From assembly GCF_036785885.1 (NCBI RefSeq), contig NC_092314.1:16637638-16701637 (forward strand): 64,000 bases of DNA, in the 5' to 3' direction. Under the pieces are notes generated by a model. That model was not told the origin of the DNA, did not search any database, and was given only the letters and a program-made list of their open reading frames with translations. A program made the position numbers and the translations under genes. How positions within the stretch are numbered: the first letter of the stretch is position 1; every line of letters begins with the position of its first letter. Shown here piece after piece: positions 1 through 11,600 of the stretch. The stretch comes from Coffea arabica. Its lineage: Eukaryota; Streptophyta; Magnoliopsida; Gentianales; Rubiaceae.

Positions 1-615
1 CTCAAACTCACTGCCTGCTGTCGGACGCATAAAACAGTGCTATCGGACGTCCGACACTACCAACGGCTAGTTGACTGTTCAGCTACTTTCTATCCGTTTG
101 AAGCATTAATGAGGCACTTTCTTGGTCCTATATAAATAGTGGTTGGTCAGACACTTCAAACAACTTTGGCACACTGAAGATACAAAAGCTCTAGAGAGAT
201 TTTAGTGAGAAAATACTCTTCAAAGAAGATTTGTAGTCTTAGTGGTGTGAGGTTCATTGTAAGCTTTTCATTTGTGAGTGAATACTTCATGAGTGTAGCT
301 CTGTGAGGGTTATCCGAGTGATAGTAAAACTTTCTTGCTTGACCAAGTGCGGCTCGGGGCGAGGAGGAAGTGATCCTTCTTTTGTACACAAGAGTGATTG
401 TAATTCATCAACTTGAAGTAACTTGTTTGAATCAATCTACAAGCTCAAGAGGAGTTGGGTAGTTAATTGGTTTGCAATTCTTTCCTTTTTATTTAGTTAT
501 TCTTACGTTTATGATTTTTAAATTGTTTATCTCTTCTACTCACAAGCACTTGTACTTTCTTATCAACTGCTCCATTGTGTGGTCGCCTAGAAAATGGTTG
601 TTTTCGGGCCTTACA
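1..615 (+). repeat. 5' LTR (partial) of the copia element
   Basis: This matches about 3094-3708 of the 3' LTR and ends in CTTACA. A TATA-type promoter (TATATAAATA) lies at 129-138, which would place transcription start near 160-170. The first roughly 316 bp of the LTR lie outside the window. Confidence 0.9.
129..138 (+). promoter_or_regulatory. LTR TATA box
   Basis: TATATAAATA, conserved in the second LTR copy at 3222-3231. The position in the LTR fits the U3/R boundary of a copia promoter. Confidence 0.7.
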
Positions 616-617
616 AT

Positions 618-629
618 TGGTATCAGAGC
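618..629 (+). promoter_or_regulatory. Primer-binding site, tRNA-iMet type
   Basis: TGGTATCAGAGC begins two bases after the LTR terminal CA. This is complementary to the 3' end of initiator tRNA-Met, the usual primer of plant copia elements. Confidence 0.9.
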
Positions 630-671
630 TTGGTCTCCTTGAGATTAAGCTCAATCGGCTTTGGAGTAAAG

Positions 672-2313
672 ATGACAACCAATAATGCTATGTTTTTTGA
701 AGGACATTCTGTCATTAGACCACCTATGTTTAATGGGTCAAATTATGTGAGTTGGAAAGAAAGAATGATTATTTTTTTGCAATCTATTGATATTGAATTG
801 TGGTTTATTATTAATGAAGGTCCATATGATGCCTCTCTTATAGATGAAAATACTCAGAGATCTAGACCAAAAACAAGAAGTGAACTGACTGCTGCAGATA
901 GAGCTCATCTCACATTAAATGCAAAAGCCATGAATATGTTATATTGTGCTTTAGACTCAAATGAATCTATTAGAGTCAAAGGTTGCAAGTCAGCCAAGGA
1001 AATTTGGGATAAACTGAGAGAAATTCATGAAGGTAGTGAGAATGTTAGAGAACAAAAGAAGTCCATTCTAGTTACAAAATATGAATCGTTCAAGATGCAA
1101 CCTCATGAAAACATTGATGAGATGTATTGTAGATTTAATGACCTTATTAAGGATTTGGAGGTGTTGGAAAAAGAATATTCTCTTGGTGAGAAAAATAGAA
1201 AAATCCTGAATGCCTTGTCCAATGATTGGAAAAATAAATTGACTGCTATTGAGGAGGCTAAAGATTTGAATACTATGCCTATTGAATCTCTTATTAATTC
1301 TCTAACCTCTTATGAGCTGAAGTTTAAGTCCAAAATGCAAGAGGATGAGGATGCGAAAGTAAGAAAGAGCATTGCTCTAAAGGCATCTCAAGATGAAGAT
1401 GATTCTACCTCCCTAGATGAAGATGATACAGAAGGTGATGACAATGATATCGCACTCATCACAAGAAGCTTCAAACGAATACTCAACAAGAGGAGATTCA
1501 GAAAAGGTGGACCTAACAATTCACTCCCAAATCAGTTCAACAACCTGAGAAATAAAGGGTAGTTAGAATTTAACAAAAAGCAAACTGATAAGTGCTTTGA
1601 ATGCGGCCAACCTGGACACTATGCAAGTGAGTGTCCAATGAAGAAGAGAAAAGATGAAAGAAAACCAAGAATCAACAATTTTCAGTTCATATGGAATGAG
1701 TGTAACTCCGATGGTGAAATTGAAGAGGATGAAGAATCTGCTCAATTGGCTTTCATGGCCATTGGAGATGATGAGGTAACATCTTCTAACTCTCAATTTG
1801 AAAGTGATGATGAAACTGATGATGATCTTGAATCTTTCATTATAAAATTGCATGATAGTTTGAAAAAATCTTATGCTAGAAACAAGGAGTTAAAACAGAA
1901 AATTAATTTTTTGTTTCGAGATAATGCAAATCTTTTTCAACAAAATAAAAAGTTGAAAACTGAAAATGATTACTTCAAAAAGAATGAGACTGCTTTACAC
2001 TTTGAACTTGATAGAAAAACAAAACTTTGTGAATTGTTCAAAAAGGAATAAGGTGATTTGAAAAGAAGAATGGATGGTCTAAATGAAATTGCTTAAACAC
2101 AAGAAACAAGTATGTTTTCAAAAGAATAGGTTGAATTCTAATTCCAATGAATTTGCTATCCACAGGAAAAGGCAAGTCAGATTTATTAAACCCGTTCATG
2201 TGAATCACTCTTTGGTTATGTGTAATTTCTGTTGTCAAAAAGGTCACATGAAAAGTGATTGTTATGTGAGAAAGAATATAAAAAAAAGGTATGAAATGCA
2301 TGTGGATAGTTAG
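672..2313 (+). pseudogene. Copia gag-like protein, broken by stops and a frameshift
   Basis: The start ATG at 672 opens a reading frame with the copia gag fold (UBN2/DUF4219 type): a FNGSNYVSWKERM motif near the N-terminus and KSAKEIWDKL about 120 residues in. An in-frame TAG at 1560-1562 stops it just before a CCHC zinc knuckle at 1593-1634 (CFECGQPGHYASEC, same frame). The frame then runs through an acidic, lysine-rich coiled-coil-like stretch to a TAA at 2049-2051. A second knuckle (CNFCCQKGHMKSDC) lies in another frame within 2083-2313, so a frameshift intervenes. In pol-bearing relatives the protease follows about here; none is present. The element could not make intact gag as read. Confidence 0.85.
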
Positions 2314-2777
2314 ACATGATGCTAACTCTAACAAGTAGGAGATTTTGTTAATCATTGCAATGATTCTTGTTCATAATATTTTTTTTGATATTTCTGACAC
2401 TTTGATCTGAGTTTTTGAATTTTACTGAATCTGTATGATATCAAAAGGGAAAGAAAAGAACAATTCTGATCTAAAGATGGTTTGCTTTGTCAAAACTCTC
2501 TGTCATATGTTGATTCTTCTTTTGATATCAAATTCTCTGTGACATGTTGGTGATTGCTGTCATTTTTCTGTTTTTATACTCTGTTATTGTTGTTGGATTA
2601 TGATAGTTGATTGTTTACTCTCATCTTATGATGACAAAAAGGGGGAGAGATGGATGCTATGTGTAAAAGGGAGTTTCTCTGAAATTATAAGTTTTGGATG
2701 CGATGATTGAGGGGGAGCTTATACTTATTTTTGTTTCTTTCCATCCATTGTTTTGTCATCATCAAAAAGGGGGAGAA
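2314..2777 (+). other. Copia 3' untranslated region and polypurine tracts
   Basis: Non-coding spacer between gag and the 3' LTR. It has two near-identical purine tracts of AAAAAGGGGGAGA type, one near 2636-2648 and one at 2764-2777. The second directly abuts the LTR and should be the plus-strand primer; the first may be a duplicated, cryptic tract. No pol sequence is visible. Confidence 0.75.
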
Positions 2778-3708
2778 TGTTGATCTTGATCCCTATCTTT
2801 TGATGTTTACAAAACAAATGGATGATACTAATATTTTTTCAAGATATACTTTCAGTTTTGAAGTTATTTGATTCCATGAACAAGTGCAATTGAAAGAAAA
2901 CAAATGTTGTTGAAAGCTGTCGGACGCTCAAAAAGACTGCATCGGACGTCCGACAACCATTGAGTATCTTCGGACGCAGAAAACCAGTCTACCGGACGTC
3001 CTAAGGAATTGAAAAAAAATTTTCAGTTTTACATCATACCTTCGGACGCAGAAAACCAGCCTACCGGACGTCCGAAAGAATTGAAGAAAATTTCTCAAAC
3101 TCACTGCCTGCTGTCGAACGCATAAAACAGTGCTATCGGATGTCCGACACTACCAACGGCTAGTTGACTGTTCAGCTACTTTCTATCCGTTGGGAGCATT
3201 AATGAGGCACTTTCTTGGTCCTATATAAATAGTGGTTGGTCAGACATTTCAAACAACTTTGGCACACTGAAGATACAAAAGATCTAGAGAGATTTTAGTG
3301 AGAAAATACTCTTCAAAGAAGATTTGTAGTCTTAGTGGTGTGAGGTTCATTGTAAGCTTTTCATTTGTGAGTGAATACTTCATGAGTGTAGTTCTGTGAG
3401 GGTTATCCGAGTGATAGTAAAACTTTCTTGCTTGACCAAGTGCGGCTTGGGGCGAGGAGGAAGTGATCCTTCCTTTGTACACAAGAGTGATTGTAATTCA
3501 TCAACTTGAAGTAACTTGTTTGAATCAATCTACAAGCTCAAGAGGAGTTGGGTAGTTAATTGGTTTGCAATTATTTCCTTTTTATTTACTTATTCTTACG
3601 TTTATGATCTTTAAATTGTTTATCTCTTCTACTCACAAGCACTTGTGCTTTCTTATCAACTGCTCCATTGTGTGGTCGCCTAGAAAAAGGTTGTTTTCGA
3701 GCCTTACA
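2778..3708 (+). repeat. 3' LTR of the copia element (931 bp, TG...CA)
   Basis: Begins TGTTGATC directly after the polypurine tract and ends CTTACA. Its last 615 bp match the 5' LTR. U3 contains several copies of a palindromic motif around CGGACGTCCG between about 2918 and 3155. The TATA box lies at 3222-3231. Confidence 0.9.
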
Positions 3709-4225
3709 CCACACAAGTCACAAATTATGTGATTAGAATTAAAAGCATTAGCATTCCTCTTTTACTCAAGAATATGCATAATGGTGTCCAATTGAACTTT
3801 TAACGTTATATAATCAAGTTTAACCTTTAAACTCTTTAAACTATTTTCAAATGACATACCTTCAGACACATCTTGGATACCTCTATTCATGGACCTTTGT
3901 CTGTGTTACCAATCCATTGTCGATGCTCTACTACTCATACATTGTTCGCTCATGTTTCCTACTCTTCTTGAGCTCCCAAACATGCTTTCAAAGTAATTCA
4001 AAACAAATTTAGTCAAGAAGAATAGATAACCGATACATACAAAAAAAAACATTAAAACTCAACAAGACATAAAACAGAACAATAACAACAAAAATAAGTA
4101 AATTTGTCTAAACTAATAAAGTTGTTCTTAGCACTGATATTAACAAAATCTTCCCCGATAATGGCATCAAAAACTTAACAAGCGTGGGGTATACATATAA
4201 TAATTAGTTCACCCACAATAAAGTT
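3709..4225 (-). mobile_element. Ty3/gypsy remnant: gag-like remnant, leader and primer site
   Basis: On the minus strand, a primer site resembling the common gypsy TGGCGCCGTTGCCGGGGA lies at about 4151-4169 as TGATGCCATTATCGGGGAA; several changes look like CpG decay. Downstream on that strand (3709-4100) is a short gag-like stretch reading MFGSSRRVGNMSEQ near the start, interrupted by a stop. The rest of the element is missing beyond the copia LTR end at 3708. The gag identity is weak; the primer site and LTR context are the better evidence. Confidence 0.5.
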
Positions 4226-4980
4226 TGATATTTATAAATTTCTAAATATCCTACACACGATTTTTTGCAAGTATACAAGTTATAATTGAATATAGGATAT
4301 TAAAGATCGAACCCACAAGGAAGATTGTCAATTATCGGTAATTTTTTATTTTCTTTATTATTTTAGACTGTCACAATTGTAAAAGATTAAATCAATGCTA
4401 CAACCAAGAAATAAAAGTAATAAAAGTAACAATAAAAAACTTCTAAAAGTATAAAATTCCTTACTACCTTGTAAATGAAATTATCAACTAAACAAATGTT
4501 ATTATCTTGGCTAGATATAGCGTAATTTCCTAACGTTTGTGAAACATACTCTCGTAGTAAATCAACTATACTTGTAGTTAAACCATCCCAATTCTCGTGG
4601 TTACGAAACTAAATACAAATTCATTTCTTCTATAAAATTATATGAAACAAGTCACTAAAGCCACAAAAGTACTCATCTACTCTCATGAGTGTACTCCCTA
4701 GATTTATCGCTTCCTTGAACTAGTGTTAAATTTCAATTTTCATTGCAAATTTAACACCTTAAGATTATCTCAATTAATGGCGAGTTAATTATGATTAAAA
4801 AAGTAAAAGTGATAAATAACTTGCTCAAAATAACATCATCAAATAACCAAATAAATATTACTAACAAAATATAGAATGTTTATCTATAACTCTAGGCATA
4901 AACTTTAACAAAACATGAAAAACATAAAAGAAAAAATCATACTTGTATTATAACTAAACATAAGATTCAAATACAAGAGT

Positions 4981-7900
4981 CATTACAAGAAATTTGGCAT
5001 TTTGTGACAACATTTTCAGTGACAACAAAAAACTTGTCACAATTGAGCAAATTCAGTGACGACTTTTGATGTCGTCATAGTTGACTGAGGTAGACTCATC
5101 ATCAGTGACAACATGGAATTAGTTGTCACAATGTAGGTGGCACACAACTGGCCGGTGTGATAGAAAATCACCATTGTGACGACTTGGAAAAACATTGTCT
5201 ATCATCACAATGTGATTACCGGTTTAGAATTAGTGACAACAACTAGTTGTCACTGTCTAAAGTACTTGTTCCTAACTTATTTTCATTAATTCTACTATGC
5301 CACCTTAATTTTTTCAATATGGCCCCATATGTTGTAAATAAATTTCATTAATTCTATTATAGCACCATATCTTTTACATTTTAGCCCTGTATGTGGCAAA
5401 CTAATTTCATCAACTCTACCATGACACCTTATCTTTTGCAATTTAGCCTTGTATGTGATAAACCAATTTCATTAATTATATTATGGCACCCTATCCTTTA
5501 CAGTTTAGTCTATATTTTTCATTAGGAAAATGAGGAAGGTATTGTAATAAAAAATGTATACATATTTTATAATTGTTTCAAACTTAGATAATAACCTGTT
5601 ATGAAGGTAAAAAATATCATATATTCGCTATCTAGTTCTCTTAACAACACGTGAAAAATTAGTGATTAGCATAGTGTGAAATGATGGCAAAGAACAGTAA
5701 AATTTAATGTTAACCTTAAGTAAAATCTTCACAATTGATTGACTAGAGTTTATTATTAATTACAATAATCACATTGTTTATGGTTTATGAATTGATTCTT
5801 GTACCAAATATATTTAGTATTTCATGCATGTATTAGCAAATTATTTTGGTTATTTGATCAACTAAACTGATTGTTAGGTCTTGTCAGACCACAATTCGCA
5901 TATAATTGATAAAATTATTAAATTGGTACAAAAAATATTTGCATTAAAAGATTTTTTTTTTTGAATCATAAACAAATTTTTAGTAAGATTTTTATTTTTT
6001 CAACATTATTTTTCGTAGAGATCCAAAAAATCCTATGTTAGTAAAAAAAAATTATCTAAAAACACTAAATTTTCCTATTCTAAAATTTTAATACAAAAAA
6101 ATAAAATTTTAATACAACTTGTGAGCTAAAAACATTCAAAATAATAAACAAACTTAGTTACATATAGATGGGGAAAACAAAAAAGAGATATTAGAGAAGG
6201 CATTATTTTTGTAAAGGAAGGTTCAAATAGTTTGTATAGAAGAAATTGAAAGCGTTAGTTTTTTACACATGCAAAAATGGGAGCGAGAACTTGAAAATTG
6301 AAGGTGTAGAGAGCGGGTTAACAAAATAAGACAAAAACGATGTCGTTTTGGCAACTCTTGAACAAAAACACTCACAACACTTAGAAAATTTTCAGACATC
6401 GCTTCCTTTCCCTCTTGTTGAAAGTTTCATACACCACCCACATCCTCTCCATCTCTTCCTATGCTCCACTATCATCTTGTTGAAATTATCCACAAAATTA
6501 CTTTAAGGATCCATTTTCATCCCTAATTTGAGCCACCCAAAAAATTTGGGTAGCTTTATTGACCTCACAGATAGCAAAAAATCCCTAGATCGGTGCAGGA
6601 CTTGCTTGCTGGCAAGAACATAGAAAATTGGCCATGAATTTTGGGGAAAAGTCAAAGTTTGAAGACTGAATCTTAAGGAAAACAAGAGCTAAGGGAGTGA
6701 AAGCATAATTTGAGGTAAACAATCTCAATATTTTCTATCTAATTTCGATATTTTGTGTCTAATAGAAGTTAGGTAGACTGAATCTTGAGTTTATGGGCCC
6801 AATTTTCCGCTTAAATCTTTCAATGGTGAGAGATTGAGAGACTTGTGAGAGTGAAACAACATGGAATGGAGGATCTCCATGTATCTATCCCCCTTTTTGT
6901 GTTGAGGTTCGGATTCCCCATCTATAAGTCCCTCTTAGAGAAGCTTTTCAGCTTCTGGAGCCCCAACTCAGACCCTCCTTTCCTTTAAACATCCAACTCA
7001 GTTGATTTGCGTTGACTCGACTAATGGTGAATGTGTTGGGAGCAGGATTTGATGGTTTATTGGTGGCTCTTTTGAGGCAAATTGTTGGTGGTGATTTTAG
7101 CTATTGAAAATTTGTGGCTGTGTTTTGAGATGGTTAGTCTCTTTAAGGACAAATGGGATTGTTTGTTGGAGGACAAACCTCTAGTTTTGACCATTGCTTA
7201 TATGTGTTTCTTTGTTTTTTGGCTGATCATTGTAGGTTGCCAAATGACTCAAAACTCTAAACCTTGAAGAGGTCTAAAATTGATTTTTGAAAAGATACTA
7301 AAATGGTTGGCTTAGGTGTCAATTTTTTAAGTGCTGAGCAAATTTGCATGCTTTGTTTAAGGCATTTAGTGCTTTTTTGTTGGTACTCTCTTTTGCTTTC
7401 ATTTCGTCAGCTGTTTTACTTTCATTTCAGTAATATAGTTTGCATGTTGTTTAGGTATTAAAGTATATATACTTTCTCTATTTCGCTGTTTTGCTTTTCA
7501 GTTGCTCCATGCCAAGTTTGAAGACTGTTGGTAAGTTGCTCTCTTATTTATTGTTCATTATTGTTTCCGTTTGTGTTTGTTTATTAATTGTTTTCATTTG
7601 GCTATCCATTCCTTTGCTGATATTTGTGCTTGGGTTGTTTCCTTTGCTGCATTTGTCCATTCCTTTGTTGATATTGGCTAATTCAGTTGTTTCCTTTGCT
7701 ACATTTGTTGGTTTTTGTGATGTGGGATGCTTGAAATTGAAGTTGTGTAGTTTTTTTTGGATAGGTTCTGGATGCACCAACATTGCAAGATGATTTTTAT
7801 CTGAATCTTGTGGATTGGTCCTTGCATAATGTATTGGCTGTGGGATTAGAGAACTATGTTTATTTGTGGCATGCTTCTAGCAGCAAGGTGAGTCTTTGAT

Positions 7901-9789
7901 ATACGAATTCCCGGGTTGGACTATGACACGTGATTTATGAAATGCTGCTATTAAACTTGTTGTGGTTTTTCTTTGTGCAGGTAGTGAAGTTGTGTGATTT
8001 GGGAATAGATGATAGTGTGTGTTCAGTTTGCTGGGCACAGTGTGGTACACATCTTGCTATTGGAACTAGCAATGGGAAGCTCCAGGTAATCCAGAATTGC
8101 TCTATGTTGTTACTAGTGATACACATCTATTGAAGAATTCTTGTTGGAAGGGACTGAGCTTAAGCATGCTTGGATGTTCTCTCTAATGTAGGATGCCTTT
8201 TCATTAAGAGCATCAGAATTCAACTTGGTTTTCATTTTCCCATTAACCTTAAATTGGACTACAAATTTGGATTTGTTTTTAGCGTTCCTGACTCTTAAGT
8301 ACTTGTCAATGCATTATGAGGTGATAGAAAAACATAGGCACATGAATGTATGAAATTGAGTGAAAATTGCATTCTTAAGTCCATTAATTAAAACATGTTT
8401 GCAATCCTTGTTATACGATTACTTTGAATTGCTAATGAAACTAGAATTTAGCGTACGGCATGGATTCATCTATTTACTACACCAAGGACCATGATGTACT
8501 TATAAAACTATGATTCCCCTTCAGACTCTATCTAATACCATAGAACCACACGAACCAAGTTTCAAGTTCTATTTTGTGATTATTTCTTAAGTTTGTCTTG
8601 ATAAGCATTCTTAATTCCTTCTAGTTGGAAATCACAAGAATGCTAGTACATATAATGCAATAGCTCACTGGAAAATGTGCATAGACAATCATTTGAACTC
8701 ATCATCATAATGCATGCCCTGAGGTGAGAGCCCAAATTGAGTGGCAAATAGCATTGTATGAATTTCTTGTTCTCAACTTTAGTTGCTCTAGAAGTTCTTT
8801 TTCTAAGAAATCAATCTTTCTTTAGTTTTGCATCTTATAACTGGTTTTGGTTCTTCTTCTCAATTTGAAATGTTTTGGTGAGATGCAGAATTCTGTCTTG
8901 GGTTGCTTTAGTTTTGTTAATTGAGTTAAATTTTATCTTTAAGCTGCAATTTTTACAATATGAGAGTGATAAAAGTGTCACATTGTTTAGTGTCTATTCT
9001 AATGCATATAATACTTTATTTTCAATGTGCAGTCTAGCTTGATATTTTTCATGAGGAAGATGTTGGATATGATAGTAGAGATGGTTGAAGTCTAACATTG
9101 GAGCTACAATCTTTGCTTTAGTTTAGAAATCTATTACTCTATTTTTTCGGAAGGATATGTATTGGCGATTAGTGCTTGAACTGATTATGTGGGTTTTGAG
9201 ATCCAATATTTTTCGTTGACTTCTGTTTTGATGAATTTACAGATGTTTATGGCCATATATATAAATTTGTGGTTTCATTCTACGTTAATTTTGCCTTTGG
9301 TCAAATTGAATATTTTGTTATAATTTGTTGGAAATGTTATGGCAATGCTATATTTATAATGGTCAATTTCATCTCTTCAAAACAAAGCTCAGTGACAACC
9401 TTCAAAGGTTGTCATTGACATCCAAGTTCATTAAGTGACGACTATTGTTATCATTGAACAATAGGACTGATAGTGACAAGTTCAAGTCATCACTGTAGGT
9501 CTCAAATTTTTGACGACTTTTGCTACATTTATGACCAAAACATAAGTGAAACAGTGACAATAAAAGTCGTCATAGAATGATATCCATTAGTGACGACTTT
9601 CTCTTCGTCATTGAATAACAAGATTCTGTGTTGATCTTCAAAAGGTTGTCATTTAGATCCATTTGTGACATAGAATCTGTGACAATCATGTGACAATGGA
9701 AAAAGTCGTCACTATATCCATATAATGACGACTTTTTGGCTTTCAGTAACGACTTTTTATTGTCACAAAAGGCCGATTTTCTTGTAGTG
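4981..9789. mobile_element. CACTA (En/Spm) transposon, non-autonomous, carrying host exons
   Basis: The left end reads CATTACAAGAAATTTGGC and the right end, reverse-complemented, reads CACTACAAGAAAATCGGC. Both continue into TTTTGTGACAA, so the terminal repeats match over about 30 bp with few differences; the left terminus has C-to-T in its third base. The 3-bp target duplication AGT lies at 4978-4980 and 9790-9792. Subterminal regions (4990-5260 and 9380-9780) carry many copies of GTGACGACTTTT/AGTGACAAC motifs in both orientations, as CACTA transposases require. No TNP1/TNP2-like coding is recognised. The interior carries FIZZY-RELATED exons and other unrecognised DNA, so this is a Pack-CACTA type element. 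Confidence 0.9.
7765..8085 (+). pseudogene. FZR: Captured FIZZY-RELATED (CCS52/CDH1) WD40 exons with intron
   Basis: Exon 7765-7887 encodes 41 residues starting [18 protein letters not shown]. It is followed by a GT-AG intron (7888-7980) and exon 7981-8085, encoding 35 residues including DDSVCSVCWAQCGTHLAIG. The exon boundaries are preserved, with acceptor AG at 7763-7764 and donor GT at 8086-8087. These are the first WD40 blades of plant FIZZY-RELATED proteins, which activate the anaphase-promoting complex and drive endoreduplication. Family knowledge suggests substitutions at GW and QR positions here (CW, QC). Flanking exons of the gene were not found, so this is a genomic fragment taken up as DNA, not a retrocopy. 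Confidence 0.88.
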
Positions 9790-10857
9790 AGTTAAAGAGT
9801 TGAAGAGATGGAACCACTCATCACATGTGAGCAACATCTTTTCCATCTTCAAACCTCAGTCATCATCCTTGCTTAGCATGATACAAGATAGAATAAAATG
9901 ATACTAACCTACCTAAGTTAATGACCTAAGAAAAACTAGTGAAGACTACATTTTTGTGAAGTTTCTCTAGCTTTCCAAAGTTATGAAAATGTTCTCCAAG
10001 ACCTATATTTATAGAGGAATTCAAGAGCCAAATGAATTATTTCTAGTTGTCATTTTTTACTCTTGAAACTCCTAAGAGTTGTTTCTCCAAGTTTCCACAC
10101 CCTTCTTAATCAGATACAGCCAAAATCATTAGCTAGAATTGAGCTAAAAAAATTGTGTAAAAGCAAGACAAGTTGATGAGTAAGTTGCAGCATTTTCACT
10201 TTTGTGAATTTATCACCACTTCAACTAATATTTTCTTGATGATAGAGGTTGAACTAACTCTTATACAAAACATGAAAGTTGTAGCCCTTTGAACTATCTT
10301 TCCAATGCATTAAGAATTATTCGATTTGGAACTCTGTGAATCAAAAAATGACCAAAATACCCTCAACTGATCAATCCCCTATTTCAGCTTTTGACAACAA
10401 AATTGAACTTCTGTATTTTGACATTTTGACAATGAAAACGGCTAAACTGGACTTCAATCTGTTCATACTAAATTTAGATCTATCTCTTAACTTCAAAATG
10501 TACAAGAATCATCTCAATCCAATACTTCTAACTTAAGATATTGTCAAAATACCAACAAGTGTCAAAGTTGTAAAACTTGCATTTCATCCTTTGATTATTT
10601 TGCACTTCATGTCTTCTTTAAATCACTTCAAATCATCATTAATCATCCAATTATCTTCTCAATTCATGCTATTTGATGATTGAATCTTTAAACCTTTAAA
10701 AGCATGAAGTTTTCACCATTAAAATCCATAGAAATATAATTTTTACCACTTAAACCATAAAATGCATATTTTCACTAGAATCCTAGCTAATTAGTTATAA
10801 AACTAAATACAACACCCCAAAACTAACTAATAAAACACACTAAATGTACACTTATCA

Positions 10858-11600
10858 ATAAGTATGGAAAATAGTATGACGGGCATGTGCACACCCTATG
10901 TTCTTATTATACTTAATATTCTTAATTCCTATTTTCTTTTATACCTTTTTCTATCTTTTCATTTTTTTTCTTTTTCTTTTTCTTCGTCAATTGCATTTCG
11001 TGTGTGTATATGTATATATATATTTGTATATATATATATAATAATTCACTGTTCAATTCCCATTTTAGTAGGTTGTTGAATTGACTACTTTCATTTTCTA
11101 TCGGGTGGAAGCTCAATATTTTTTCATGTGGCCATATATAGTTTTTTTGAATTTGAATAGATTTTGAGCATTTTATTTTTTGTAACAATCAATTCCATCC
11201 ATTTATTTTTGTCCACTTATTCCCTTTTTTGTTTCACTATCTCAACTCTCAATCCATTTATTTGATTCTTACCTTACATACCAAATATTACCAAATTGTG
11301 CAAAATGGCACTTGTGAGGCCTGTTCTTGTGAAATCTACATGGTGCTTTTGGCATTCCATGTAGTAAACGATTGAACAGTAAGTGATTATCCTTTTTTTT
11401 TCAAATAAATTTAGCTACATGTAATTAAGTTTTGTGGTGACTATATTATGTGGTGACTATATTCCCATGTATGTGGCGAAGATAAAAGCAAGAAGAGATG
11501 ATTTTCTCTCACATTATTAGAAATCCGCCTATTAGCAAGTAGTACTCTGGCATTTGATCACTAAATTTGATTACTGAGAAAGCCATCCAAATGTTGTGTT
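10858..11600. other. AT-rich intergenic DNA
   Basis: Contains a short TA microsatellite near 11015-11042 and a CT-rich stretch near 10930-10985. Small open frames here are low-complexity. No gene is recognised. Confidence 0.6.

Larger units (their letters stand above)
1..3708 (+). mobile_element. Gag-only Ty1/copia LTR retrotransposon (5' LTR cut by window edge)
   Basis: Two direct LTR copies flank an internal region that begins with a tRNA-iMet primer site and ends with a polypurine tract. The internal part is only about 2.2 kb. It encodes a gag-like protein and zinc knuckles, with no protease, integrase, reverse transcriptase or RNase H. This is a non-autonomous element that would need pol supplied by a relative. 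The two LTRs show about 16 mismatches over the 615 bp they share (about 2.7%, counted by eye), so the insertion is fairly young. It abuts a minus-strand gypsy element at 3709, suggesting nested insertion. The left target duplication cannot be seen. Confidence 0.9.
4226..10857 (-). repeat. Gypsy 5' LTR, split by the CACTA element
   Basis: Read on the minus strand, the LTR starts TGATAAGTGTACA at 10857 and ends TTTATAAATATCA at 4226, giving TG...CA termini typical of plant gypsy LTRs. The LTR body is 4226-4980 plus 9790-10857, about 1.8 kb in all, separated by the 4.8-kb CACTA insertion. No coding sequence is recognised in either half. The matching 3' LTR is not in the window. Confidence 0.6.

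Noticed and set aside
156..389. Minus-strand 77-codon frame in the copia LTR, repeated at 3249-3482
   Set aside because: Recurs only because the LTR is duplicated; it runs antisense through the LTR leader and resembles no protein.
4221..10862. 5-bp target duplication of the gypsy LTR
   Set aside because: The flanks AAGTT and ATAAG do not match; as a 5' LTR with the rest of the element beyond it, no match is expected at these two sites.
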